Assembly: GCA_002296965.1 (NCBI GenBank)
Contig: DBIW01000008.1
Span: forward strand, 255 to 8,469
Source of the DNA: Treponema sp. UBA792
GTDB lineage: Bacteria; Spirochaetota; Spirochaetia; Treponematales; Treponemataceae
DNA length: 8,215 bases
Direction of reading: 5' to 3'
In this document: positions 1 through 5,021 of the stretch, in pieces
Numbering within the stretch: the stretch's first letter is position 1
Layout: the number at the start of each line of letters is the position of its first letter
The notes under the pieces: model-generated
What the model was told of the DNA's origin: nothing
Databases searched by the model: none
The model's input: only the letters and a program-made list of their open reading frames with translations
Translations under genes and position numbers: made by a program

Positions 1-23
1 AATTTCGAGTTTTAAATTTTAGC

Positions 24-115
24 GTCATTATCGGGCTTGACTCGATAATCTATGCGTACAGAGATTTCTGTGTCCGTAGCACAGAAATGACAAAAGAAAC
101 AAGCACGGGAATGAC
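24..115. repeat. Palindromic intergenic element with two stem-loops
   Basis: Non-coding stretch made of two consecutive hairpins bracketed by short GTCATT/AATGAC words. Hairpin 1 pairs 27-35 with 41-49 (ATTATCG / CGATAAT plus a G.T and a G-C pair, loop CTTGA). Hairpin 2 pairs 64-72 with 80-88 (ATTTCTGTG / CACAGAAAT, 9 bp perfect, 7-nt loop). GTCATT at 24-29 is matched in inverse orientation by AATGAC at 86-91 and again at 110-115. The layout is what is expected of a REP/MITE-like dispersed element. Whether other copies exist in the genome cannot be seen here. No open frame of note lies in 1-160. Confidence 0.5.
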
Positions 116-159
116 ACTTAAATTACTGTTCTTATCAAGACTCGGCATTTGGATTAATT

Positions 160-211
160 AAGTAACCGTTCGTTTACTTATAAATATGTAATAGTTACCA
201 AACGGTTACTT
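160..211. promoter_or_regulatory. Tandem operator-like palindromes (TetR-style)
   Basis: Two imperfect 20-bp palindromes lie 32 bp apart centre to centre, about three helical turns. Site 1 is 160-179 (AAGTAACCGTTCGTTTACTT). Site 2 is 192-211 (TAGTTACCAAACGGTTACTT). Their outer arms, 160-170 and 201-211, are also perfect 11-bp inverse copies of each other (AAGTAACCGTT / AACGGTTACTT). Symmetric 18-20-bp sites with AGTAACC/GGTTACT arms are typical of TetR-family repressors. No tetR gene is in the window. The nearest gene, the acetyltransferase at 295, has its promoter about 37 bp downstream of site 2, so either it or a gene beyond the left edge is the target. Confidence 0.5.
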
Positions 212-247
212 GTCAAGAGAAATTGAATATTTCTGCCTAAAAAAATC

Positions 248-276
248 TTGCCACTAGTTTTTTTGCTCGCTATAAT
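248..276 (+). promoter_or_regulatory. Sigma-70-type promoter for the first acetyltransferase
   Basis: TTGCCA (248-253), a 17-bp spacer and a perfect TATAAT (271-276). Predicted transcription start is near 283, which gives a very short leader ending in the AAGGAA ribosome-binding site at 285-290. This is one of the clearest promoters in the window. Confidence 0.7.
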
Positions 277-294
277 TTCTTGCTAAGGAAAAAA

Positions 295-789
295 ATGAAT
301 AAAATTATCATCAGAAAATACACGGAAAAAGACATTCCCGCAATGTGCGGAATTTGGAACGAGGTTGTTGAGGAAGGCATTGCTTTTCCGCAGGAAGAGA
401 CTTTGACTGAAAAAACTGGCGCGGAATTTTTCGCCTCCCAGATTTACTGCGCGGTCGCCGAGGAAACTGAAAGCGGAAAAACCGTCGGTCTTTACATTCT
501 GCACCCGAACAACGTCGGCCGATGCTCGCACATTGCAAACGCAAGCTACGCCGTAAGCTCCGCTTGCCGCGGACTTCACATCGGGGAACTTCTTGTAAAG
601 GACTGCCTTGCGCAAGCCCGGCTCGCAGGATTCAGGATTATGCAGTTCAATGCGGTTGTGGCGACAAACGTCCATGCGCGACACTTATATGAAAGGCTCG
701 GTTTTATTCAGCTTGGAACAATAAAAGGCGGATTCAGAATGAAAGATGGACATTTTGAGGACATCTGTCCGTATTACCGGGAAGTGTGA
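295..789 (+). CDS. GNAT-family N-acetyltransferase
   Basis: Predicted cytoplasmic acetyl-CoA-dependent N-acyltransferase of 164 aa, close to the usual length for single-domain GNAT enzymes. The start is set at ATG 295 because AAGGAA lies just upstream; an in-frame TTG at 280 sits upstream of the predicted transcription start and has no spacing for its own RBS. The N-terminal beta strand (IIIRKYTEKDIPAM), the acetyl-CoA loop around residues 92-97 (RGLHIG, a variant of the R/Q-x-x-G-x-G/A motif A) and the C-terminal N...A..LYERLGF motif (about 125-137) are all visible. The tail resembles the phosphinothricin/amino-acid N-acetyltransferase-like subgroup (GGFRMKDGHFEDICPYY). The substrate cannot be assigned. 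It is transcribed alone, toward the convergent toxin-antitoxin remnant. Confidence 0.85.
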   Translation: MNKIIIRKYTEKDIPAMCGIWNEVVEEGIAFPQEETLTEKTGAEFFASQIYCAVAEETESGKTVGLYILHPNNVGRCSHIANASYAVSSACRGLHIGELLVKDCLAQARLAGFRIMQFNAVVATNVHARHLYERLGFIQLGTIKGGFRMKDGHFEDICPYYREV

Positions 790-836
790 GATTTACAGCA
801 GGTTTTCGGAAAAAACAAGCAGGCAGGAAGAAAGTT

Positions 837-1210
837 CTATTTTTGAATAAGTCAGCGTGAGTTTCTGTGTGCGAAAGCTCAAGAATCAGAACATCATTTT
901 TTATCTGATAGATACGTCTGGTCAAGGTACGCTTACGCTCAAGACCTTGACTCAGCCGTTTTTAGGGTTTTGATAAACCCTAAATTAAAAGCCAGTCCGG
1001 TTTTATGTGACATTCCCGGTGGTTCTTCCAGTTTCCTTCAAGCGCGTGGTCGCAGTATTTTTCATCGAGCGGAAGACCGTTTGCAAGTTTTCCGACAATT
1101 TCTGCAAAAAGGCTCAAGTCATAATGCCACTTTTCAACTTTTTTCATGTCCTTTTTCATAGCAGAGGTAAATTTTACTTCATATTTTGTTTTCTCTTTTG
1201 AAAATTCCAT
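837..1210 (-). pseudogene. YafQ-family mRNA interferase toxin, split by a palindromic insertion
   Basis: RelE/YafQ-type ribosome-dependent endoribonuclease toxin. The ATG at 1208-1210 overlaps the antitoxin stop by one base (TAATG). The readable part (residues 1-76, stopping at TAG 980-982) contains H55, H68 and PDW (D72, W73), matching E. coli YafQ active-site residues H50, H63, D67 and W68. It stops after DWLLI. In the same frame, from 910 downward, the missing end resumes: YQIKND, then THADLF, which supplies the equivalents of H87 and F91. The intervening 72 nt (911-982) are foreign to the family and bring TAG and TAA. The resumed part has decayed: the family R and G of 'RTGTH' are H and E. 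The C-terminal stop is displaced; one extra A in the AAAAA run near 840-844 would give DLFKK and a stop. The toxin is therefore very probably inactive. Confidence 0.85.
911..984. repeat. Two-hairpin mini-element inserted in the yafQ-like gene
   Basis: The insert separating the two halves of the toxin gene consists of two palindromes. One pairs 921-928 with 944-951 (GTCAAGGT / ACCTTGAC). The other pairs 961-970 with 975-984 (TTTAGGGTTT / AAACCCTAAA), 10 bp perfect with a TGAT loop. Comparing the broken gene with the expected uninterrupted codons ATT-TAT-CAG, the extra sequence is 72 bp and is bounded by a duplicated TA, compatible with a 70-bp element plus a 2-bp TA target duplication. No convincing terminal inverted repeat is seen. 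Neither strand has a U-run after the second hairpin, so it is not a canonical terminator. Confidence 0.6.
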
Positions 1211-1476
1211 TATTTTAACAAAGCCTCCATCAAATCGTGAACATTGCTGTATCCTTTTACATTCGGGTCGTTCGCAATTCTGTCGCCTTCTTTCATTGCC
1301 TTGATTGTCTTGCGGTTCGGGCGGTCGACAGCGATGTCGAACGGAATGCGTCCTTCGCAGAGAACCTGCTTTGTGAAAACGTTGTAAAGTCCGGAAACCG
1401 TCATTCCGACCTGCTCGCAGAATGAAGAGATGTCTTTTTTGTCCTGGTTATCGAGTGTGATTGTCAAGTTTGCCAT
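1210..1476 (-). CDS. RelB/DinJ-family antitoxin
   Basis: Antitoxin of a type II DinJ-YafQ (RelBE superfamily) module, 88 aa, full family length. The N-terminus (ANLTITLDNQDKKDISSFCEQ, then GMTVSGLYNVF) is the ribbon-helix-helix DNA-binding fold that dimerises and represses its own promoter. The signature GRIPFDI follows at about residues 63-69, and the C-terminal segment would wrap and neutralise the toxin. ATG 1474-1476 has AGGAGA (1481-1486) at good spacing. Its TAA overlaps the toxin start by one base, so the pair was translationally coupled. The frame is intact although the partner toxin is broken, so it may survive as an orphan antitoxin and transcriptional regulator. Confidence 0.85.
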   Translation of the reverse strand: MANLTITLDNQDKKDISSFCEQVGMTVSGLYNVFTKQVLCEGRIPFDIAVDRPNRKTIKAMKEGDRIANDPNVKGYSNVHDLMEALLK

Positions 1477-1510
1477 AATTTCTCCTGTAAAAATCAGTGT
1501 TATATAATTG

Positions 1511-1539
1511 AATATATGTGAATTTTATGTGTTTTTTAA
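1511..1539 (-). promoter_or_regulatory. Candidate autoregulated promoter of the toxin-antitoxin pair
   Basis: Read on the minus strand: TTAAAA (1534-1539), a 17-bp spacer, then TATATT (1511-1516), placing the start about 28 nt upstream of the antitoxin ATG. On the + strand, TATGTG occurs at 1515-1520 and 1526-1531, an exact 11-bp direct repeat within the spacer. One-turn spaced short repeats are plausible contact sites for a ribbon-helix-helix antitoxin. The region is AT-rich, so other -10 choices exist. Confidence 0.4.
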
Positions 1540-1560
1540 CTGGAAATTACAGCTTTTTTA

Positions 1561-2082
1561 TTATTTTTCGTTCAATTTTGAATAGATATAGGTGTCCTTC
1601 CAGATTGGATTTCCGTCTTTGTCTTTTCGGAAGTAGATGTCTTTGCGCAAATGTCCTTCGCGGATAAAGCCGAGCCGTTCCAAAAGTTTCCAGGAGGCGC
1701 TGTTCAATGGGTCGCAGTTTGCTTCGATTCTGTGCGTGCCACCTGAAAATGCGTTCTTGCACATAGAGAAGCAGGCTTCAAAAGCGTAGCCGTTTCCCCA
1801 GAATTTTTTGTTCAGAACGTAGCCGAGTTCTAGCGATTCACATTCGCGTTTTCCAAGAAAGACATTTCCTATCATCTTTCCAGTGGATTTAAGTTCAATT
1901 GCAAAAATTTCATCTGAAGAAATCCGCCATGCAAGGTTTTTCTTTGTTTCCTCAAGGCTAAGCGCGCTGTACGGCTCAAAACGAACGACTTCTTCATCAG
2001 AAAGATATTCGTACAAATCATTTAAATCTTTTTCTTCGTATTTGCGGATAATCAGGCGGTCGGTTGTGGTTGGTAATTTCAT
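1561..2082 (-). CDS. RimJ/RimL-type GNAT acetyltransferase
   Basis: 173-aa acetyltransferase of the Acetyltransf_3 type, related to the RimJ/RimL ribosomal-protein N-acetyltransferases. Typical features in order: the start TTDRLIIRKYEEKDLNDLYEYLSDEEV; Y/F-rich motif in the middle; LELGYVLNKKFWGNGYA at about 85-100, with the W-G-N-G-Y-A acetyl-CoA loop; and ANCDPLNSASWKLLERLGF at about 121-139, the N..S..LLE..GF signature. It ends with the RKDIYFRKDKDGNPIWKDTYIYSKL pattern common in this group. ATG 2080-2082 is preceded by GGAGA at 2087-2091. Such enzymes acetylate N-termini, small amines or antibiotics; the substrate is not predictable here. It lies downstream of a frameshifted gene and appears to have its own promoter. 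Confidence 0.9.
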   Translation of the reverse strand: MKLPTTTDRLIIRKYEEKDLNDLYEYLSDEEVVRFEPYSALSLEETKKNLAWRISSDEIFAIELKSTGKMIGNVFLGKRECESLELGYVLNKKFWGNGYAFEACFSMCKNAFSGGTHRIEANCDPLNSASWKLLERLGFIREGHLRKDIYFRKDKDGNPIWKDTYIYSKLNEK

Positions 2083-2106
2083 AAAATCTCCAAAAGTATT
2101 CTGCTT

Positions 2107-2136
2107 ATATTAAACTAATTAAATTAGTTTAATCAA
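2107..2136 (-). promoter_or_regulatory. Promoter with embedded 25-bp palindromic operator
   Basis: Minus-strand promoter candidate for the RimJ/RimL-type gene: TTGATT (2131-2136), 18-bp spacer, TAATAT (2107-2112). Almost the whole spacer is a perfect palindrome with 12-bp arms around one central base (2109-2120 and 2122-2133, core TTAAACTAATT). A protein bound there would block RNA polymerase directly, the classic arrangement for MarR- or TetR-type repression. The palindrome is A+T-rich with few GC pairs, so it is unlikely to be a terminator. It also covers the TAA (2119-2121) of the upstream broken gene. Confidence 0.5.
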
Positions 2137-2369
2137 TGAAGATTCGATTTTTACACTTTTGTACTGAATCGTTTTAAAATTTGTGCGCTTAATTCCTAGT
2201 ATGAAGTCCATCTCTTGAACTGCATTTTCGTATTTTGCACGAGTATGATGAACAAGAATGTAGTCCGCTTGCCGGATTTTTTCTGAAAATTTCTTGCCAA
2301 ATTCTCTTACAGGAGAGGCAAGCGCAAAAACATCAGTAATGTAACCTCCGCGCGAATCAGAATTTTCAT
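2119..2369 (-). pseudogene. Frameshifted small gene of unknown function, coupled to the methyltransferase
   Basis: No family recognised. An ATG at 2367-2369 overlaps the methyltransferase stop as ATGA, the usual sign of a translationally coupled gene. It starts MKIL and would stop after about 20 codons. One frame over, a long open frame without its own ATG start runs to TAA 2119-2121. It reads like genuine protein: DSRGGYITDVFALASPVREF, then KKFSEKIRQADYILVHHT, then RAKYENAVQEMDFILGIK, ending IESSLIKLI. A single missing base near 2358-2362 would join the two parts into a protein of about 83 aa. This is interpreted as a gene broken by a one-base deletion. A non-ATG start inside the open frame (for example ATT after GGAGG) is a weaker alternative. 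Confidence 0.5.
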
Positions 2370-2863
2370 TTTTTCTTTTTAGGAAGGCTTGGAATGCAGC
2401 GGTTTACGTTTTTGCAGTATTCGGTGTATTCGTGTCCGTAGAGAGCTTTCAGCCACTTTTCTTCTGTGCTTTTAATCATAACCGTCATGTAAAAATAGAA
2501 CAGAACCGGCAGTACAAGCAGAATAAGGTTTGCAGGGAACAGAAGGCATCCAGTGCAGACCAGAAAGAATGCGCTGTAAATTGGATTTCTTACAATGGAA
2601 TACACGCCGTCAGTTGCAAGAGTGTTTTCCTTTATGTGGCTTTCGATTTTCGTCTTGAAATTCGCATACACCCAAAGATACAATCCCAGAATGATAAGAA
2701 GAACTCCCAAAACCGTGAACGGAATTCTCAATGCGGAAATTCTTGCGAATGACAGACATTCTTTTGTGCTGGCAAAAATTCCTGCCGCAGAAAGAACAAT
2801 TTGCGGCGCGACGATAACAGGACCTACTCCTATGACCGGAAGATGCTTTTTATTTTCTTCCAC
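2366..2863 (-). CDS. Isoprenylcysteine carboxyl methyltransferase (ICMT/PEMT)-like membrane methyltransferase
   Basis: 165-aa integral membrane protein of the ICMT/PEMT superfamily, which transfers methyl groups from S-adenosylmethionine to lipidic or small substrates. Bacterial members are mostly of unknown substrate. Hydrophobic helices lie at about 10-32, 47-68 and a re-entrant pair at about 96-130. The family core is clear: GVYSIVRNPIYSAF at about 86-99 (the R-N/H-P-x-Y motif) and EEKWLKALYGHEYTEYCKNVNRCIP at about 134-158 (E-E..L...G.EY..Y...V.R..P), which forms the cofactor site. The tail is a basic PKKKK. The start is GTG 2861-2863 because GAGGAG (2871-2876) sits at correct spacing and a stop immediately precedes it in frame. 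Transcribed in the same direction as the AraC gene but probably from its own promoter. Confidence 0.85.
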   Translation of the reverse strand: MEENKKHLPVIGVGPVIVAPQIVLSAAGIFASTKECLSFARISALRIPFTVLGVLLIILGLYLWVYANFKTKIESHIKENTLATDGVYSIVRNPIYSAFFLVCTGCLLFPANLILLVLPVLFYFYMTVMIKSTEEKWLKALYGHEYTEYCKNVNRCIPSLPKKKK

Positions 2864-2904
2864 TTATATTCTCCTCGTATAAAAAGTAAAAAAGCGTCAA
2901 TTGC

Positions 2905-2910
2905 ATTTTA
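2905..2910 (-). promoter_or_regulatory. Extended -10 promoter candidate for the methyltransferase
   Basis: Minus-strand TAAAAT preceded by TGG gives an extended TGn -10 motif. A TTGCAA lies 19 bp upstream as a poor -35. The predicted start is near 2898, giving a leader of about 35 nt before the GTG. Confidence 0.35.
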
Positions 2911-2920
2911 CCAAATTTCT

Positions 2921-3007
2921 ACATGGTTTTTGCAAAAACTTCAAGACGAACAGCGATTTTCTCCACAAGGCTTTTTGCGGTTGCAAGACCTTCCTCCGCT
3001 CGGATTC
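2921..3007. other. Intergenic stretch with coding-like frames and a 14-bp palindrome
   Basis: Between the AraC stop and the methyltransferase promoter, this segment is richer in GC than its AT-rich flank. It stays open on both strands: the minus strand reads AEEGLATAKSLVEKIAVRLE and then VFAKTM and stop; the plus strand from ATG 2923-2925 reads MVFAKTSRRTAIFSTRLF and on. GTTTTTGCAAAAAC (2926-2939) is a perfect palindrome. It could be the tail of a deleted gene or a copy of a dispersed repeat. No start and RBS make it a convincing gene. Confidence 0.25.
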
Positions 3008-3790
3008 CTATTTTTCCGCCATTGTGGTGAACGCTTCGCTGCGCCGGATTTTGCGGTACTGGGACGGAGTAAATCCTGTTTCCTTTTTGAATATTTCTAT
3101 GAAGTGGCTTGCCGAGCTGAATGAGAAGAGCGCGCTTATCTGGGCGGATGAATTTTCGCTGTAGAGAAGCATTTTTTCCGCCGCCTCGATTTTTTTCTTC
3201 ATTATATACTGACCGACTGTGATTCCGGTCTCCTTTTTGAAAAGCGTGCAGAGATGTGTCTTGTTTACGCCGAGTGTCTCCGACATCCTTGAAAGCTGGA
3301 TTTTTTCGTTCAGGTGGTCGTAGATGTAGTCGATTGCGGCTGTCGTTCTGTGCGAAAGTCCGTGAACTTCCTTGAGTTCCTTCATGCGGCTGGTGAAATC
3401 GAAAACTGCCTCGCGGTGAAGCAGGCTTATTGTGTCCTCGTTTTCCGCAGTGTCTATCTGGCGGATGTAGATGTCGCTCAGGGTGTATGCCGGTTCAGGC
3501 GGAAGACCTCCCTCAATGCAGAACCGGGTTATCATTGCGACCGTTATCACAAGATGATATTTCAGGTTCCGCAGCGGATTTTCCGAGAGTTTTCCGAGCT
3601 TTTCGTTGCGCAGGGGAAGCATGAGCTGTTTAACAAGGTCAAAGTCGCCTTTCTTCACGGCGTCATAGAACGCAAGCTCCTTGTCGTATTCCAGGTGATA
3701 GATTGAATACTCGCGTCTTCTGAAAAGCTCTTCGGAAAGCGTCGGCTCGGACTTTATGCGCGCAAGCTCATCGTTCATGTTCCTTTTCAT
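3008..3790 (-). CDS. AraC-family transcriptional regulator
   Basis: 260-aa regulator. The C-terminal ~105 residues (about 148-252) form the two helix-turn-helix AraC domain: LSRMSETLGVNKTHLCTLFKKETGITVGQYI (first HTH) and AQISALFSFSSASHFIEIFKKETGFTPSQYR (second, the usual signature region). The N-terminal ~140 residues are a helical sensor or dimerisation segment with no recognised ligand fold. ATG 3788-3790 is chosen because GGAAGGA lies about 10 nt upstream; an alternative ATG four codons on has too close a spacing to its AAAGG. It faces the GH5-GH16 operon with 187 bp between the starts, so it most probably activates that operon in response to glucan-derived sugars (inference from position). 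Confidence 0.9.
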   Translation of the reverse strand: MKRNMNDELARIKSEPTLSEELFRRREYSIYHLEYDKELAFYDAVKKGDFDLVKQLMLPLRNEKLGKLSENPLRNLKYHLVITVAMITRFCIEGGLPPEPAYTLSDIYIRQIDTAENEDTISLLHREAVFDFTSRMKELKEVHGLSHRTTAAIDYIYDHLNEKIQLSRMSETLGVNKTHLCTLFKKETGITVGQYIMKKKIEAAEKMLLYSENSSAQISALFSFSSASHFIEIFKKETGFTPSQYRKIRRSEAFTTMAEK

Positions 3791-3833
3791 TTTTATGTTT
3801 TCCTTCCGTCATCCGCAGAAAATCAGAATATAC

Positions 3834-3889
3834 TGATATATATGCAAATATTATGATATATTCCGCGGAAATTCAATGATATTATTCCG
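3834..3889. promoter_or_regulatory. Triplicated TGATAT direct repeats in the divergent promoter region
   Basis: The 187-bp region 3791-3977 between the AraC gene and the GH5 gene holds three direct repeats: TGATATATATGC at 3834, TGATATATTCCG at 3854 and TGATATTATTCCG at 3877, spaced 20 and 23 bp. A perfect TTCCGCGGAA palindrome (3861-3870) and an ATCAG-N6-CTGAT inverted repeat (3822-3837) overlap them. AraC proteins bind direct repeats about two helical turns apart. A TTGTCA -35-like hexamer (3890-3895) abuts the last repeat, with only a poor -10 (TGCATT, 3913-3918), consistent with an activator-dependent GH promoter. Confidence 0.4.
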
Positions 3890-3977
3890 TTGTCAGGCTG
3901 GCTCGCGCGGAATGCATTGCTTTCGGCGTGATTTTGGTTCTGCAAATTCAGAATTCGGCTTAGAAAACGGAGGAACT

Positions 3978-4997
3978 ATGAATCTTTCAAAGGGAATAAA
4001 TTTCGGAGGATGGCTTTCGCAGTGCTGCCACACAAAGGAGCATTACGACAGTTTTATAAATGAGGACGATGTGCGCCGTGCCGCAGGCTGGGGATTTGAC
4101 CACATAAGGCTTCCGTTCGACAGCGAGGTTATCCAGAATCCGGACGGAACTTTTATTGAGGAAGGATTTTTGAGGCTGGAGAAATTTGTCGGATGGGCGG
4201 AAAGTTTCGGGCTTGATGTGATTCTTGACCTTCACAAGGCCTGCGGCTACGACTTCAACGACGCTGGAACGGAAAAGGGAAACTCTCTTTTTTCAAGTCC
4301 GCATCTTCAGGAGCTTTTCGTGTCGCTTTGGAATGAAGTCTCGTCAAGATTCGGCGGAAAAAGGAACGTCGCGTTTGAGCTTCTGAACGAGGTCGTGGAG
4401 CAGGAGGCGGCTGAGCCTTGGAACGCCCTAATTGACCGCACGCTCAGGACAATCAGAAAGAATGCGCCTGAAACTCCGGTGATTTACGGCGGAATCCAGT
4501 GGAACAGCGCGCGCACTCTCCGTCTTCTAAAAAAGCCTGAATTCCGCAACGTGATTTTCACCTTCCATTTTTACGAGCCGCTGATTTTCACGCATCAGAA
4601 AGCGCCCTGGGTTCCGGGAATGAGCCCCGACCGCGAGATAAAATATCCTGCCACGCTGTCATATTTCCGCTCGGAATCCGTTCCGCTCGGATACAAGGGA
4701 AAGGATGTCGCCGACACTGACGGAAATCTTCCGGGAATTGAGCTTATGCGGCAGATGATTGCAGAGGCCTGCGCGGCGGCTGAAAACGCCGGAGTTCCCG
4801 TCTACTGCGGAGAATACGGAGTGATTGACCGCGCGCCTGTCAACGGAACTGAAGCCTGGTTCGCCGACGTGCATAAGGTCTTCAGGGAATTCGGTGTGGG
4901 ACACGCGGTGTGGACCTACAAGGAAATGGACTTCGGACTTACGGAAAGCCACTATGACGGAATCCGCGATGAGCTTATAAAAATGATGACGGAATAG
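3978..4997 (+). CDS. Glycoside hydrolase family 5 enzyme, cytoplasmic
   Basis: 339-aa retaining beta-glycosidase of the GH5 (beta/alpha)8 barrel family. Visible catalytic features: IRLPF with R44; DLHKA with H86; the acid/base in FELLNE (N137-E138); H197 and Y199 in FTFHFYEP; the nucleophile in YCGEYG (E279); and the subsite tryptophan in VWTYK (W312). The start is ATG 3978 because GGAGGA (3969-3974) precedes it. The frame is open further upstream to 3876 but those 34 codons carry no RBS and no family similarity. No signal peptide or lipobox is present from this start, so it should act in the cytoplasm. First gene of an operon with the secreted GH16 enzyme 24 nt downstream, which suggests it cleaves imported beta-glucan oligosaccharides or glucosides. 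The exact subfamily and linkage specificity cannot be stated. Confidence 0.9.
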   Translation: MNLSKGINFGGWLSQCCHTKEHYDSFINEDDVRRAAGWGFDHIRLPFDSEVIQNPDGTFIEEGFLRLEKFVGWAESFGLDVILDLHKACGYDFNDAGTEKGNSLFSSPHLQELFVSLWNEVSSRFGGKRNVAFELLNEVVEQEAAEPWNALIDRTLRTIRKNAPETPVIYGGIQWNSARTLRLLKKPEFRNVIFTFHFYEPLIFTHQKAPWVPGMSPDREIKYPATLSYFRSESVPLGYKGKDVADTDGNLPGIELMRQMIAEACAAAENAGVPVYCGEYGVIDRAPVNGTEAWFADVHKVFREFGVGHAVWTYKEMDFGLTESHYDGIRDELIKMMTE

Positions 4998-5012
4998 CAT
5001 TCTATATATAAC

Positions 5013-5018
5013 GGAGGA
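5013..5018 (+). promoter_or_regulatory. Ribosome-binding site of the GH16 gene
   Basis: GGAGGA three nt before ATG 5022, inside the 24-nt gap after the GH5 stop. No promoter or terminator fits in that gap, so the two genes form one transcript. Confidence 0.75.
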
Positions 5019-5021
5019 AAC

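Noticed and set aside
280..294. TTG start for the first acetyltransferase
   Set aside because: It lies at or before the predicted transcription start and AAGGAA at 285-290 serves ATG 295.
734..925. Independent 63-codon gene on the minus strand
   Set aside because: Its first part is the displaced YafQ C-terminus and its last part is antisense to the acetyltransferase; no RBS for the TTG.
961..984. Canonical intrinsic terminator at the end of the truncated toxin
   Set aside because: The stem is perfect but neither strand has a U-run after it, and it lies inside the inserted element.
2432..2752. 106-codon + strand frame over the methyltransferase gene
   Set aside because: Low-complexity shadow of the membrane protein on the opposite strand, no RBS.
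3314..3706. 130-codon + strand frame inside the AraC gene
   Set aside because: Shadow frame; the opposite strand encodes a complete AraC protein.
3876..3977. Upstream extension of the GH5 frame as an N-terminal leader
   Set aside because: No RBS before 3876, no signal-peptide character and the AT-rich region looks regulatory; GGAGGA at 3969-3974 supports ATG 3978.
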